Shown here piece by piece: positions 23,251 through 30,165 of a DNA stretch of 30,182 nucleotides. Position numbers and translations under genes: made by a program. Numbering within the stretch: the first letter of the stretch is position 1; each line of letters starts with the position of its first letter. Origin of the DNA: an uncultured Collinsella sp. (GTDB lineage: Bacteria > Actinomycetota > Coriobacteriia > Coriobacteriales > Coriobacteriaceae); the NCBI GenBank assembly GCA_900547655.1, contig URHQ01000016.1:1-30182 (forward strand), written 5' to 3'. Under the pieces are notes generated by a model. The model was given only the letters and a program-made list of their open reading frames with translations. It searched no databases and was not told where the DNA came from.

Positions 23251-24563
23251 CCCGCATCATCCCCTCCCCGCTCAAGGGCACCGTTCCCGCGATCGCGTCC
23301 AAGTCGATGGCGCATCGCCTCATCATTTGCGCCGCGCTTGCCAACGGCGAGACGCACGTTACCTGCAACACCACCTGCGCCGACATCGAGGCCACGGTGC
23401 GCTGCCTTACGGCCCTGGGTGCTCGCATCGAGACCGTCGAGGATGGCTTCCAGGTCCATCCCACTATGAAGAGTATTGAGTTTGGCCTGCTCAAGGCACT
23501 TGCCGGCGGAACGCTTGACTGCGGCGAAAGCGGCTCCACGCTGCGCTTTATGCTGCCCGTCGCCTGCGCGCTGGGTGCCGAGGCCACGTTTGTGGGCCAG
23601 GGCCGACTGGGCGCCCGCCCGCTCTCCCCGCTCTCGGACGAGATCATCGCCGCCGGCTGCGACCTGCAGGGTCTGGGCGGTTTTCCGCTCAAGACAAGCG
23701 GCCGCATGCGCCCGGGCACCTTTGTGCTGCCGGGCAACGTGAGCTCGCAGTATATCTCCGGCCTGCTGCTGGCAGCCCCGCTGCTGGCCAAGCCCTCCTG
23801 CGTGCAGGTGACCGGCCTCATCGAGAGCCGCCCCTACATCAACCTGACGATCCAGGCCATGAAGGCCTTTGGCGTCGAGGTCAACGTCGAGCGTATTCCG
23901 GCCAAGGACGGCCAGCCCGAGGTCACGAACTTCCGCGTAAACAGCGGCTCGTACCGCACGCCCGGCAGCGTAGCCGTCGAGGGCGACTGGTCCAACGCCG
24001 CCTTTTGGCTGTGCGCCGGTGCCATCGGCACCGACCCCATCACCGTCGAGGGCGTGTCGCTGAGCTCCGCACAGGGCGACCGCAACGTGCTCGCCGCGCT
24101 TTCGCGCTTTGGTGCCCGCATCGTGCGCTCCACGAACGCCGCCACTGTGCAATCCGACAAGCTCGCCGGCTTTGAGATGAGCGCCCACGACATCCCCGAC
24201 CTGGTGCCCGTCATCTCGGCCGTGGCATCGCTGGCTCAGGGCCGCACGTTCATCCGTGACTGCGCACGCCTGCGCATCAAGGAATCTGACCGTCTGGTCA
24301 CCACCACCCGCGAGCTCACCGCGCTGGGAGCGCAGGTGCGCATCGCCGGTGACGACCTCATCATCAAGGGTGTCGATGCCTTCACCGGAGGCGAGGTCGA
24401 TTCGCACAACGACCACCGCATCGCCATGATGGCCGCCATCGCCGCGAGCCGCGCCACCGGCGAGGTCGTGATCCACGGCGCCGAGGCCGTCAACAAGTCC
24501 TATCCCGATTTCTTCGACCACTACCGCCTACTGGGCGGCAAGGTCACGCTCGAGGAGGAATAG
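23244..24563 (+). CDS. aroA: 3-phosphoshikimate 1-carboxyvinyltransferase (EPSP synthase)
   Basis: Sixth shikimate step: transfers the enolpyruvyl group from PEP to shikimate-3-phosphate. The 439 aa protein has KSMAHRLIICAAL (20-32), CGESGSTLRFMLP, SSQYISGLLLAAPLL, VEGDWSNAAFWL, RIKESDRL, and NDHRIAMMAAI. The ATG at 23244 overlaps the aroB TAG, with an AAGGGAG SD inside aroB, and matches the usual N-terminus; a start 81 bases upstream in the same frame lies wholly in aroB and is rejected. Glyphosate class was not determined. Confidence 0.96.
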   Translation: MLARIIPSPLKGTVPAIASKSMAHRLIICAALANGETHVTCNTTCADIEATVRCLTALGARIETVEDGFQVHPTMKSIEFGLLKALAGGTLDCGESGSTLRFMLPVACALGAEATFVGQGRLGARPLSPLSDEIIAAGCDLQGLGGFPLKTSGRMRPGTFVLPGNVSSQYISGLLLAAPLLAKPSCVQVTGLIESRPYINLTIQAMKAFGVEVNVERIPAKDGQPEVTNFRVNSGSYRTPGSVAVEGDWSNAAFWLCAGAIGTDPITVEGVSLSSAQGDRNVLAALSRFGARIVRSTNAATVQSDKLAGFEMSAHDIPDLVPVISAVASLAQGRTFIRDCARLRIKESDRLVTTTRELTALGAQVRIAGDDLIIKGVDAFTGGEVDSHNDHRIAMMAAIAASRATGEVVIHGAEAVNKSYPDFFDHYRLLGGKVTLEEE

Positions 24564-24564
24564 C

Positions 24565-25662
24565 ATGTCCTCGACCTTTGGCAACGTCTTGCACTTAAGC
24601 ATCTTCGGCCAGTCGCACTCTCCCGCTATCGGCTGCTCGCTCGATGGCATCCCGGCGGGCATCGCCGTGGACCAAGAGAAGCTGCAGGCCTTCCTCGACC
24701 GTCGCGCCCCCGGTCGCGACGAGACCGCGACCAAACGCCGCGAGGCCGACGCCGCCCACATCATCGCCGGTGTTGTCGATGGACATACCACCGGCGCGCC
24801 CATCGCCGCGATTATCGAGAACACCAACACGCGCTCCAATGATTACTCCGAGCTGCGCCGCAAGCCCCGTCCCGGACATGCGGACTTCCCTGCGCGCGTG
24901 AAGTATCACAACATGCACGATGTCGCTGGTGGCGGGCATTTTTCCGGCCGCCTAACGGCCCCCTTATGCATCGCCGGCGGCATTGCGCTGCAAGCACTTG
25001 GGGCCCGCGGCATTCAGGTCATGGCGCACGTCGCGCAGATCGGCGGCATCTCCGACCTGCCTATGGACGATATGGTCTATCGCGAGGCCGACCGCAAGGC
25101 AATCCTTACGAACGATCTGCCGTGCATTGACGCCGCCGCAGCCGGTCGAATGCGCGAGGAGATCCTAGCCGCGCGCGACGAACTCGACAGCATCGGCGGC
25201 ATCGTGGAGTGCGGCATCTACGGGCTTCCCGCGGGCATCGGCGACCCCATGTTCGACGGCATCGAGAACCGCATCGCGCAAATCGCGTTTGGCATTCCCG
25301 CCGTAAAGGGCGTGGAGTTTGGCATGGGCTTTGCCGTGGCCGCCATGCGCGGCAGCGAAAACAACGATCCGTATCGCATCGATGCAGAGTCGGGCGAGAT
25401 CGAGGTTGAATCCAACAACGCCGGCGGCATCCTGGGCGGTATTTCGACCGGCGCGCCCGTCATGTGGCGCATGGCCGTAAAGCCGACGCCCTCAATTGGC
25501 CGCGAGCAGCAGACCGTAGACATGGACGCCATGGAAAATGCCGAGCTCTCGGTCCACGGCCGCCACGATCCCTGCATCGTCCCGCGCGCTGTCCCCGTTG
25601 CCGAAGCAGCCGCGGCGCTCGCCATCTGGGACGCCCTCCTCGAGGACGCCGCCCAGCTCTAA
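24565..25662 (+). CDS. aroC: Chorismate synthase
   Basis: Last common step: reduced-FMN-dependent elimination of phosphate from EPSP to chorismate. The 365 aa protein shows the family signatures GQSHSPAIGCSLDG, RRAPGRDETATKRREAD, SNDYSELRRKPRPGHADF, DVAGGGHFSGRLTAPL, SNNAGGILGGISTGAPV and VHGRHDPCIVPRAVPVAEA. Start ATG is 1 base after the aroA stop, with a perfect GGAGGA SD. It is followed by a GC hairpin and the long inverted repeat, which break the otherwise tight operon. Confidence 0.97.
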   Translation: MSSTFGNVLHLSIFGQSHSPAIGCSLDGIPAGIAVDQEKLQAFLDRRAPGRDETATKRREADAAHIIAGVVDGHTTGAPIAAIIENTNTRSNDYSELRRKPRPGHADFPARVKYHNMHDVAGGGHFSGRLTAPLCIAGGIALQALGARGIQVMAHVAQIGGISDLPMDDMVYREADRKAILTNDLPCIDAAAAGRMREEILAARDELDSIGGIVECGIYGLPAGIGDPMFDGIENRIAQIAFGIPAVKGVEFGMGFAVAAMRGSENNDPYRIDAESGEIEVESNNAGGILGGISTGAPVMWRMAVKPTPSIGREQQTVDMDAMENAELSVHGRHDPCIVPRAVPVAEAAAALAIWDALLEDAAQL

Positions 25663-25670
25663 AAATCTCT

Positions 25671-25690
25671 GGGGGCCAACTCCGGCCCCC
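25671..25690. terminator. GC-rich hairpin after aroC
   Basis: GGGGGCC (25671-25677) pairs perfectly with GGCCCCC (25684-25690) across a 6-base loop, 9 bases after the aroC stop. No U-tract follows directly on the plus strand; the first T-run is 14 bases further, inside the palindrome. In the minus direction the stem is followed by AGAGATTTTT. Termination activity is uncertain. Confidence 0.45.
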
Positions 25691-25701
25691 ACGCCCACCC
25701 A

Positions 25702-25777
25702 GTGATTTTTCTGGGACGGGGATTAAAAAATCATTGTGTACCTAATGATTTTTTAATCCCCGTCCCAGAAAAATCAC
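25702..25777. repeat. 34-bp perfect inverted repeat (long palindrome)
   Basis: Left arm 25702-25735 and right arm 25744-25777 are perfect reverse complements around an 8-base spacer GTGTACCT. A 21-base part of the arm is found once more at 63-83, over 25 kb away, which marks it as a dispersed repeat. As RNA it would form an exceptionally stable hairpin between aroC and pheA. It encodes nothing. Confidence 0.92.
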
Positions 25778-25798
25778 CGACACGTGAAAGGGGCCTCC

Positions 25799-26944
25799 AT
25801 GGACCTTGCTGACATCCGCCAGGCCATCGATGGCATCGACACCACCCTGCTCAACAGCTTTGTCGAGCGCATGGACATTGCCACCGAGGTCGCCAAGTCA
25901 AAAATCGAGATGGGCAAGGCCGTCTTCGACCCCGCCCGCGAGCGCTCCAAACTCAACAACCTCGCCAGTCGCGCGCCCGAGCGCTACGAGGCCCAAACCA
26001 TCACCCTGTTCCGCCTCCTCATGAGCATGAGCAAGGCCGAGCAGCAGCGCTACATCAACGAACTCAAGGGCATCACCGTCTCGCAAAAGGCACACGCCAC
26101 GGCTGCAGCCTCCGACACGCCTTTCCCCCAGACCGCCAGCGTCGCCTGCCAGGGCGTTGAGGGCGCCTACAGCCAGATCGCCGCGTGCAAGCTCTTTGCC
26201 GTGCCCGATATCGCGTTCTTCGAGACCTTCGAGGGCGTCATGCGCGCCGTACGCGACGGCTTTTGCGAGTTTGGCGTGCTGCCCATCGAGAACTCCACCG
26301 CTGGCTCGGTCAACGCCGTCTACGACCTGCTCGCCCAGTTCGACTTCCACATCGTGCGCTCGCTGCGACTCAAGATCGACCACAACTTGCTCGTCAAACC
26401 CGGCACCAAGCTCGCCGACGTGCGCGAGGTCTACAGCCACGGCCAAGCCATTGCCCAGTGTGCCGGCTTTATCGGGTCCCATGACCTGCACGCCACCAAG
26501 TACCCAAACACGGCCATGTCGGCCGAGATGGTCGCCAACTCCGAGCGCACCGACGTCGCCGCCATCGCCTCGCGCAGCTGTGCCACGCTGTATGGCCTCG
26601 AGGTGCTGGAGCCCAATATCCAAGACTCGGACAACAACTACACGCGCTTTGTCGTCATCAGCCGCGAGCCGCGCGTCTACCCCGGCGCCAACCGTACCTC
26701 GCTCATGATCACCACGGCCAACGAACCGGGCGCCCTTTATCGCGTACTCGAGCGCTTCTATGCGCTCAACATCAACCTCATCAAGCTGGAGAGCCGCCCC
26801 ATCCCCGGTCGCGACTTTGAGTTTATGTTCTACTTTGACCTGGACTGCCCCTTTGGCAGCAAGGCGCTCGACGACCTGCTCGACTCGATTGACGACGTGT
26901 GCGAGAGCTTCACCTACTTTGGCAGCTACACGGAGGTGCTCTAG
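25799..26944 (+). CDS. pheA: Bifunctional chorismate mutase / prephenate dehydratase
   Basis: P-protein of 381 aa converting chorismate to prephenate and then phenylpyruvate. Domain order: AroQ-type chorismate mutase (1-90; DIRQAIDGIDTTLLNSFVERMDIATEVAKSK), prephenate dehydratase (about 105-285; CQGVEGAYSQIAA, FGVLPIENSTAGSVNAVYD, DNNYTRFVVIS with the catalytic TRF), and an ACT regulatory domain (about 292-375; EPGALYRVLERFYALNINLIKLESRPIP) with the ESRP motif used for Phe feedback. The ATG at 25799 has AAAGGGG 6 bases upstream; a GTG at 25784 lies before the SD and is rejected. It abuts aroEK directly. Confidence 0.96.
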   Translation: MDLADIRQAIDGIDTTLLNSFVERMDIATEVAKSKIEMGKAVFDPARERSKLNNLASRAPERYEAQTITLFRLLMSMSKAEQQRYINELKGITVSQKAHATAAASDTPFPQTASVACQGVEGAYSQIAACKLFAVPDIAFFETFEGVMRAVRDGFCEFGVLPIENSTAGSVNAVYDLLAQFDFHIVRSLRLKIDHNLLVKPGTKLADVREVYSHGQAIAQCAGFIGSHDLHATKYPNTAMSAEMVANSERTDVAAIASRSCATLYGLEVLEPNIQDSDNNYTRFVVISREPRVYPGANRTSLMITTANEPGALYRVLERFYALNINLIKLESRPIPGRDFEFMFYFDLDCPFGSKALDDLLDSIDDVCESFTYFGSYTEVL

Positions 26945-28195
26945 ATGACCGATACCGCCGCAACCCGCCCCTACGGCGTACTGGGCCGCGTGCTGGGCCA
27001 CAGCTACACCCCGACCATCTACAAGGAGCTCGCTGGGCTCGAGTACGTGCGATTTGAGCGCGAGCCCGAGGACCTCGCGGCCTTTATGACGGGCGACGAA
27101 TGGGAGGGTACCAACGTGACCATCCCCTACAAGCGCGCCGTCACGGAGTACCTGGACGAGCTGAGTCCCCTGGCCGAGCGCATGGGCAACGTCAACACCA
27201 TCACACGCCTACCTGGCGGTCGCCTGCGCGGCGACAACACCGACTACTTTGGTTTTCAGTGCCTTGTCGAGGAGCTGGGGCTTGAGGTCGCCGGCAAGAA
27301 GGCTCTCGTGCTCGGAGCCACTGGCGGCGCGGGAACTACGGCCAGCATGGTACTCGGCGACCTAGGTGCCATCGTCGTGCCTGTGGGCCGCACGAGCGAG
27401 GTCAACTACGATAACATCGCACAGCAATCCGATGCCGCGTTGCTCGTCAACTGCACGCCCGCCGGCATGTTCCCCCACTGCCCCGACGCGCCCTGCACGC
27501 TCGAAGGGCTCGATGCGCTCGAGGGCGTTATCGACATTGTCTACAACCCCGCCCGCACGGGCCTGATGCTCGAGGCCGAGCGCCGCGGGATCCCCTGCAT
27601 CGGTGGCCTGCTTATGCTTGTGGCACAGGCGGCACAGGCTGTTGAGCGCTACACCGGCCAAGTCACCCCGCGCGAGCGCATCCTGGATGTGACGGAGCGT
27701 CTGTCCCGCCGCGAGCAAAACATCGCCCTGATTGGCATGCCGGGCTCGGGCAAAACCCGAGTGGGCGAGCAGATCGCCCAGCTCACGGGACGCGAGCACA
27801 TCGATCTCGATCGCGCTCTCGAGGAGCGCCTGGGCATGCCCTGTGCCGACTATATCGTCGAGCGCGGCGAGGCGGCCTTCCGCGAGCAGGAGACGGCGGC
27901 GCTGTCCGACATCTCCAAGCGTAGCGGCCTGGTGCTCTCCACCGGCGGCGGCGTGGTCATGCGGGACGAGAACTATCCGCTGCTGCACCAAAACAGCCAG
28001 ATCGTGATGCTCAACCGTAAGCTCGACGAGCTCGCCCACAAGGGACGCCCTATCACCGCCCGCGACGGCATCGACAAGCTGGCCGAGCAGCGCATGCCGC
28101 GCTACCGCGCCTGGGCTGACTTCATCATAGACTCGCGCGACTGCGCCGCCAACACCGCCCAAGCTCTCCTCGACACCCTCCCACCCGTTCTCTAA
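26945..28195 (+). CDS. aroEK: Shikimate dehydrogenase-shikimate kinase fusion
   Basis: A single 416 aa reading frame joining two pathway steps. Residues 1 to about 255 are AroE: GRVLGHSYTPTIYKEL, NVTIPYKRAV (catalytic Lys), MGNVNTI, GDNTDYFGF (catalytic Asp), NADP motif LGATGGAGTT, IDIVYNPARTGLM and GGLLMLVAQAAQA. Residues 258-416 are AroK: P-loop GMPGSGKTRVG, DLDRALEER, EAAFREQE, STGGGVV and the LID arginine region HKGRPITARDG. The usual AroE HSxSP substrate loop reads HSYTP. No stop or frameshift separates the halves. The ATG touches the pheA stop codon. Confidence 0.94.
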   Translation: MTDTAATRPYGVLGRVLGHSYTPTIYKELAGLEYVRFEREPEDLAAFMTGDEWEGTNVTIPYKRAVTEYLDELSPLAERMGNVNTITRLPGGRLRGDNTDYFGFQCLVEELGLEVAGKKALVLGATGGAGTTASMVLGDLGAIVVPVGRTSEVNYDNIAQQSDAALLVNCTPAGMFPHCPDAPCTLEGLDALEGVIDIVYNPARTGLMLEAERRGIPCIGGLLMLVAQAAQAVERYTGQVTPRERILDVTERLSRREQNIALIGMPGSGKTRVGEQIAQLTGREHIDLDRALEERLGMPCADYIVERGEAAFREQETAALSDISKRSGLVLSTGGGVVMRDENYPLLHQNSQIVMLNRKLDELAHKGRPITARDGIDKLAEQRMPRYRAWADFIIDSRDCAANTAQALLDTLPPVL

Positions 28196-28201
28196 CCAAA
28201 T

Positions 28202-28234
28202 CCACCACAAAGGGGACAGGCACCTTTGTGGTGG
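28202..28234 (+). repeat. 12-bp palindrome between aroEK and aroQ
   Basis: CCACCACAAAGG (28202-28213) and CCTTTGTGGTGG (28223-28234) are perfect inverted repeats around the loop GGACAGGCA, followed by TTTCTC. It could act as a weak terminator or an RNA processing site 26 bases before the aroQ ATG. The GGGGACAGGCACC core resembles intergenic repeat units that I recall from several bacterial genomes, but dispersal cannot be checked here. Confidence 0.75.
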
Positions 28235-28259
28235 TTTCTCGACTCCAAAGGAAGCAACC

Positions 28260-28697
28260 ATGAAAGCACTCGTCATCAACGGCCCCAACCTCAACATGCT
28301 CGGCATTCGCGAGCCGGGCATCTACGGCAGCGACAACTACGACCGCTTAGTGCAGATCTGCCAGGAAGCGGGCACTGCACAGGGCTTCGACGAGGTCGAG
28401 GTCTTCCAGTCCAACCACGAGGGCAACATCGTCGACAAGATTCAGGAGGCCTACGGCAAGGTCGACGGCATCGTCATCAACCCGGCCGCCTACACGCATA
28501 CGAGCGTGGCCATCCTGGACGCGCTCAAAGCCGTCGCAATCCCGGCTGTGGAGGTCCACATCAGCGCTGTCGAGACCCGCGAGGACTTCCGCCAGGTGAG
28601 CTACGCCCGCCTGGCCTGCTTCGCCACCATCACCGGTGAGGGCCTGCAGGGCTACGCACATGCGCTAGAGCTGTTGAGGGAACGACTCGAAAAGTAG
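28260..28697 (+). CDS. aroQ: Type II 3-dehydroquinate dehydratase
   Basis: Third shikimate step, converting dehydroquinate to dehydroshikimate by the type II (trans elimination) mechanism. The 145 aa protein is full length: INGPNLNMLGIREPGIYG with the Asn/Arg/Tyr lid region, FQSNHEGNIVDKIQEA, VINPAAYTHTSVAILDAL, EVHISAVETREDFRQVSY (catalytic His) and the C-terminal ITGEGLQGYAHALELL. The ATG has an AAGGA SD. It completes the pathway: all seven shikimate enzymes are encoded in this cluster. A large stem-loop begins 35 bases after its stop. Confidence 0.96.
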   Translation: MKALVINGPNLNMLGIREPGIYGSDNYDRLVQICQEAGTAQGFDEVEVFQSNHEGNIVDKIQEAYGKVDGIVINPAAYTHTSVAILDALKAVAIPAVEVHISAVETREDFRQVSYARLACFATITGEGLQGYAHALELLRERLEK

Positions 28698-28731
28698 TCT
28701 CGCGCGCAAATCCATCAACCCCGATTCGCAC

Positions 28732-28790
28732 GCCAGTAATGCCAGTGCCGCCAGCAGCAACCTCGCTACTGGCGGCACTTTATTACTGGC
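28732..28790. repeat. Long imperfect stem-loop between aroQ and the DUF4869 gene
   Basis: Outer arms GCCAGTAAT (28732-28740) / ATTACTGGC (28782-28790) and inner arms AGTGCCGCCAG (28744-28754) / CTGGCGGCACT (28769-28779) are perfect inverted repeats, separated by a 3/2-base internal bulge, with a 14-base loop. No U-tract follows. It covers the expected -35 region of the next gene. Confidence 0.8.
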
Positions 28791-28791
28791 A

Positions 28792-28797
28792 TATAAT
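28792..28797 (+). promoter_or_regulatory. Candidate -10 box of the DUF4869 cassette
   Basis: A perfect TATAAT lies 32 bases before the ATG of the DUF4869 gene and 1 base after the stem-loop. No recognisable -35 exists at 16-19 bases upstream; that position is occupied by the inner palindrome arm, so activity could need an activator or be governed by the palindrome. Confidence 0.4.
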
Positions 28798-28828
28798 CGT
28801 TGCAGCCACACAACGTCTGGAGACTCGC

Positions 28829-29278
28829 ATGCTAAGCATCCATCTGGGAGATTACCCCGGTTCCATCTACGATACCGAGACCTACTTTAGGAACTCATAC
28901 TTGGACTCATGGTTCGAAGACCCTATGGCCGCACAGATCATTAAAAGCGTGGACGGATCAGAGCTCATCGGCCCCCACAACATCGTAAGCATGCAGCTGG
29001 GCTCGATCACCCCACTCGAACTGTCCGGCGGCGTCAAGACGCTGCTGCTGGTTCGCAATCTACCAAACATGGTGTTCAATGCATCCACTTGCGGAGATAA
29101 CTGCGCCCGCTGGCTGCTCAAAATTGGCAAAGAGCAGGATGTGCTGGTGACCCTTTACCACATCATGAAATTTCCCTGGAAGCGTTTTGAGATTCGCATC
29201 AATAACGACGGCCGCATCGTCAGGAACATGCAGGAGTTCGTCGGTGCCACCAATGATTTTTTGGATGTTGATGAATAA
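28829..29278 (+). CDS. DUF4869-family protein, function unknown
   Basis: Protein of 149 aa that I recognise as DUF4869-like from the pattern SIHLGDYPGSIYDTETYFRN, LSGGVKTLLL, and FNASTCGDNCARWLLKIGK. It has no signal peptide, membrane segment or catalytic motif I can name. DUF4869 proteins are known to me mainly from gut Firmicutes. The ATG at 28829 has GGAG 7 bases upstream; a longer frame from 28739 would run through the stem-loop and lacks an SD. Its TAA overlaps the ATG of the next gene by one base, so the two are coupled. GC is visibly lower than in the aro genes. Confidence 0.75.
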   Translation: MLSIHLGDYPGSIYDTETYFRNSYLDSWFEDPMAAQIIKSVDGSELIGPHNIVSMQLGSITPLELSGGVKTLLLVRNLPNMVFNASTCGDNCARWLLKIGKEQDVLVTLYHIMKFPWKRFEIRINNDGRIVRNMQEFVGATNDFLDVDE

Positions 29279-30165
29279 TGAAGGGGACGCATACCGTCAT
29301 CGTTGAGCGCGCAAAGGTCAAATACACGCTCACGTTCAAACGCAACATCTCCTTCATCCGCGGCAACAGCGGCACGGGCAAAACGACGCTCATCTCGATG
29401 ATTCGCGACTACAACGACCGAGGACCGGAAAGCGGAGTTGCACTCAGCTGCGACGTGCCCTGCGAAACGCTTTCCGGCAGACGCTGGGAGCGCGAGCTGT
29501 CGATCATCGAAGATTCAATCGTCTTTCTAGATGAGGGCAACGAGTTCATCTACTCAAAGGACTTCGCCAAAGCCGTAAACGGCTCGTCCAACTACTTTGT
29601 TCTGATATCTCGTCGTGATGCCAACGAGCTCCCCTACAGCGTTGATGAAATCCTAAAGCTAGTCAACACGACGAGTAAAACAATCAATGGCCGCAAGAGC
29701 GACAGGCGCTTCTACTCGGTAACCAAGCCGCTATATGACCACACGGCAAGCATGCTGTATCAGGATCTAAATGTTGGATTCGAGGTACCCGACGCCGTAG
29801 TTGTCGAAGATAGCAAATCTGGCTATCAATTCTACGACGCTCTTTGCAACCGGCTCGGGATCCCCTGCTATACCGCCACCGGCGTAGCAAATCTAAAGCG
29901 GACAATTCACGAATGCCCCGAGCAAAACGTTCTTGCCATTGGAGACGGCGCAGCGTTTGGTCCCTACATCGAAAAGGTGCTCGGACAGCGCGTTTACAAG
30001 AACGTTCGCTTGTTCCTCCCGGAATCATTCGAGTGGACACTCCTGCGCTCCGGGCTCATACCCAGCAGTGACATTCCCAAGATCCTCAAGGATCCCTCAA
30101 GCTATATCGAAAGTCGCGATTATTTAAGGCTCTTCGGGGGTTTGTGTGGGTTAGCCGCCCGGTAA
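29278..30165 (+). CDS. Compact P-loop ATPase with Toprim-like C-terminal half
   Basis: Protein of 295 aa. The N-terminal half has a Walker A GNSGTGKTT (29-37) and a Walker B IVFLDEG (81-87, Asp85-Glu86), with a strand FVLISRRD (about 107-114) at the position of a switch motif; it is too short for a full ABC or SMC-type ATPase and lacks a visible signature motif. The C-terminal half (about 172-260) reads PDAVVVEDSKSG, TGVANLKRTI, VLAIGDGAAFGP, FLPESFEWTLL, resembling a Toprim fold with Glu177 and Asp223, as in OLD-family nucleases; the second acid of the DxD motif appears as Ala. Similar proteins have, as I recall, been labelled translation initiation factor by error. The short Gly-rich end (GGLCGLAAR) may be an altered C-terminus. 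Function unknown. Confidence 0.7.
   Translation: MKGTHTVIVERAKVKYTLTFKRNISFIRGNSGTGKTTLISMIRDYNDRGPESGVALSCDVPCETLSGRRWERELSIIEDSIVFLDEGNEFIYSKDFAKAVNGSSNYFVLISRRDANELPYSVDEILKLVNTTSKTINGRKSDRRFYSVTKPLYDHTASMLYQDLNVGFEVPDAVVVEDSKSGYQFYDALCNRLGIPCYTATGVANLKRTIHECPEQNVLAIGDGAAFGPYIEKVLGQRVYKNVRLFLPESFEWTLLRSGLIPSSDIPKILKDPSSYIESRDYLRLFGGLCGLAAR

Noticed and set aside
23247..24521. 424-codon minus-strand frame opposite aroA
   Set aside because: It is antisense to an unambiguous EPSP synthase, with no motif of its own.
25702..25777. CRISPR repeat or insertion-sequence end
   Set aside because: There is a single palindrome without regularly spaced direct repeats, cas genes, transposase or obvious target-site duplication, so only a dispersed inverted repeat is claimed.
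28739..28828. N-terminal extension of the DUF4869 protein
   Set aside because: The added residues are read from the stem-loop and -10 box; the ATG at 28829 has a proper SD and fits the family start.
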